Below the pieces are notes generated by a model. The model searched no databases, was not told where the DNA came from, and saw nothing but the letters and a program-made list of their open reading frames with translations. Shown in pieces: positions 5,658 through 6,699 of a stretch of DNA of 6,699 nt (the stretch's first letter is position 1; each line of letters starts with the position of its first letter). A program made the position numbers and the translations under genes. This DNA comes from an uncultured Collinsella sp. (GTDB taxonomy: Bacteria > Actinomycetota > Coriobacteriia > Coriobacteriales > Coriobacteriaceae): positions 1 through 6,699 of the forward strand of contig CAADUS010000116.1 of the NCBI GenBank assembly GCA_900752275.1, in the 5' to 3' direction.

Positions 5658-6620
5658 ATGTCCGAAACCGGTCTTTTGCCGGCGTATCTGATCGTCGGTA
5701 CCGACGGAGTCAAACGCGACCACGCCGTCTCGCGTATGAAGGCTCGTCTGGAAAAGACGGGCATGGTCGAGTTCAACCTCGACGAGCGCGATATGACCAA
5801 AGACCCCGATATCGAGTCGATTATCGGGTCGCTTAACACCTTTCCCATGGGCAGCGAGTTTCGCCTGGTAATCCTTGACGGCTGCTCAAAACTCGTCAAA
5901 GCGATCTCCGAGCCGCTTGTCGAGTATCTGGCGAGTCCCAGCCCCACGACGGTTTGCCTCATCATCGCCGATTCGCTTGCCAAGAACACGCGCCTGTACA
6001 AGGCAATCGCCAAGATTGACAAGAAGGCCGTGATCGACTGTTCGGGCACCAAGCGCTGGGAGCTCCCGCGCCGCGTGCAGCAGATGGCGACGCAGCACGG
6101 AAAGTCCATCTCGACGGCGGCCGCCGAGGAGCTCGTTTCGCGCTCGGGTGAGAACACTCGCATGCTCGATAACGACTTGGCCAAGCTTGCCCAGATGGTC
6201 GAGGCGCCGCAAATTGAGCTTGCCGATGTGGAACGCTGGATCGTGCGCACGGCCGAAGTCCAGCCCTGGGATTTTCTCAACGCGGTCTCGGCTCGTGATA
6301 TGCGCCGCTCGCTTGAGCTCTTTGGGCTGTTACCCACCAAGAGCTATGTGTGGACCTACACGCTGCTGTGCGGACGCATTCGCGAGCTTATCGTCGCCAA
6401 GGCACTCGATGCGCGTGGACAGGGCCGCGAGCTTGCCGCGACGCTCAAGCTCCAGTCTTGGCAGGTCAAGAATCACCTGACCTGGGCGCGTCGTTTTTCG
6501 ATGACCGAGCTCGTTGCCGCGCTCGAGGGCGCGGTCGATGTGGAGCTCGCATTGAAGGGTTCGGCTGATTCCCAGACCGCGCTTTTGCTCTGGATTACGA
6601 ACATCTTGAGAAAATCGTGA
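5658..6620 (+). CDS. holA: DNA polymerase III delta subunit (clamp loader)
   Basis: This 320-residue protein is the delta subunit of the replicative clamp loader. Delta opens the sliding clamp so that the loader can place it on primed DNA. The N-terminal AAA+-like domain starts with AYLIVGTDGVKRDHAV (about 9-23) and contains FPMGSEFRLVILDG (62-75), the delta counterpart of the region around Walker B. Like other delta proteins it lacks a usable P-loop. The middle helical domain includes SRSGENTRMLDNDLAKL (161-177), and the C-terminal collar domain ends with LALKGSADSQTALLLWI (297 onward). Length is slightly below the usual 330-345. The gene follows comEC by 78 nt; comEC-holA adjacency is common in bacteria and supports both calls. 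The sequence is diverged but the pattern across all three domains is clear. Confidence 0.92.
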   Translation: MSETGLLPAYLIVGTDGVKRDHAVSRMKARLEKTGMVEFNLDERDMTKDPDIESIIGSLNTFPMGSEFRLVILDGCSKLVKAISEPLVEYLASPSPTTVCLIIADSLAKNTRLYKAIAKIDKKAVIDCSGTKRWELPRRVQQMATQHGKSISTAAAEELVSRSGENTRMLDNDLAKLAQMVEAPQIELADVERWIVRTAEVQPWDFLNAVSARDMRRSLELFGLLPTKSYVWTYTLLCGRIRELIVAKALDARGQGRELAATLKLQSWQVKNHLTWARRFSMTELVAALEGAVDVELALKGSADSQTALLLWITNILRKS

Positions 6621-6669
6621 TGATACCTGCCTATTTGACAAATTCGTTCTATCCCTTTGAGGGGGAGCG

Positions 6670-6678
6670 TGCTATAGT
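6670..6678 (+). promoter_or_regulatory. Extended -10 promoter element for a gene beyond the window
   Basis: TGCTATAGT matches the extended -10 form TGnTATAAT at all but one base of the hexamer. Transcription would start near 6685 and run out of the window. No good -35 hexamer lies 16-19 nt upstream. A perfect TTGACA is present at 6635-6640 but 32 nt away. The target gene is not visible; rpsT (ribosomal protein S20) would be a natural guess because it often follows holA. Confidence 0.45.
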
Positions 6679-6699
6679 AGGCGCTTGCATGACCTCACC

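Noticed and set aside
5567..6340. Open frame of 257 codons on the - strand within holA
   Set aside because: It is a Ser/Arg-rich shadow of holA with no family pattern.
1..6699. Search for an undescribed system, CRISPR array, mobile element, tRNA or riboswitch
   Set aside because: No repeat-spacer pattern, transposase, phage gene, cloverleaf or long structured leader was seen. The window is filled with recognised core and competence genes.

Overview
This window looks like a core-genome stretch of a high-GC, host-associated actinobacterium of the class Coriobacteriia, most likely Collinsella or a close relative. The support is an actinobacterial-type integration host factor (MihF) followed by gmk and rpoZ, high-GC codon use with frequent GTG starts, and a ComEA/ComEC pair followed by holA. 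The genus is inferred from recognition and no search was run. All six genes are on the + strand and coding density is high.

Layout. Positions 1-2354 are a tightly packed block: the 3' part of mihF (nucleoid protein; its start lies before the window), gmk (guanylate kinase), rpoZ (RNA polymerase omega) and thiI (tRNA 4-thiouridine / thiamine sulfur transfer). The junctions have 0, 5 and 0 nt between genes, so this is almost certainly one transcription unit. It ends at a clear intrinsic terminator (2366-2398). After a leader of about 170 nt comes comEA (2569-3279, strong Shine-Dalgarno). It overlaps comEC (3276-5579) by the four bases ATGA. Together they encode the membrane DNA receptor and the transmembrane DNA channel with a metallo-beta-lactamase-type nuclease domain, the inner-membrane part of a DNA-uptake (competence) machine. 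A plausible promoter (5588-5617) and a strong ribosome binding site then lead into holA (5658-6620), the delta subunit of the DNA polymerase III clamp loader. The last 79 nt carry an extended -10 promoter-like element pointing out of the window. It probably serves the next gene (rpsT is the usual neighbour of holA in many bacteria, but no coding sequence for it is visible here).

How the genes work together. The first block mixes chromosome architecture, nucleotide supply, transcription and tRNA sulfur modification, a housekeeping grouping. The second block is a DNA-uptake pair, and holA is a replication gene. The motifs checked in each gene are intact. I found no mobile element, CRISPR array, RNA gene or defence system, and no convincing evidence of an undescribed system. 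The points worth a second look are small: a terminator-like hairpin inside the start of thiI, thiI directly after rpoZ, ThiI without a rhodanese domain but with a Cys-Cys pair, repeats in the comEA leader, a Cys-x-Cys end on ComEA, and an oddly spaced promoter at the right edge.
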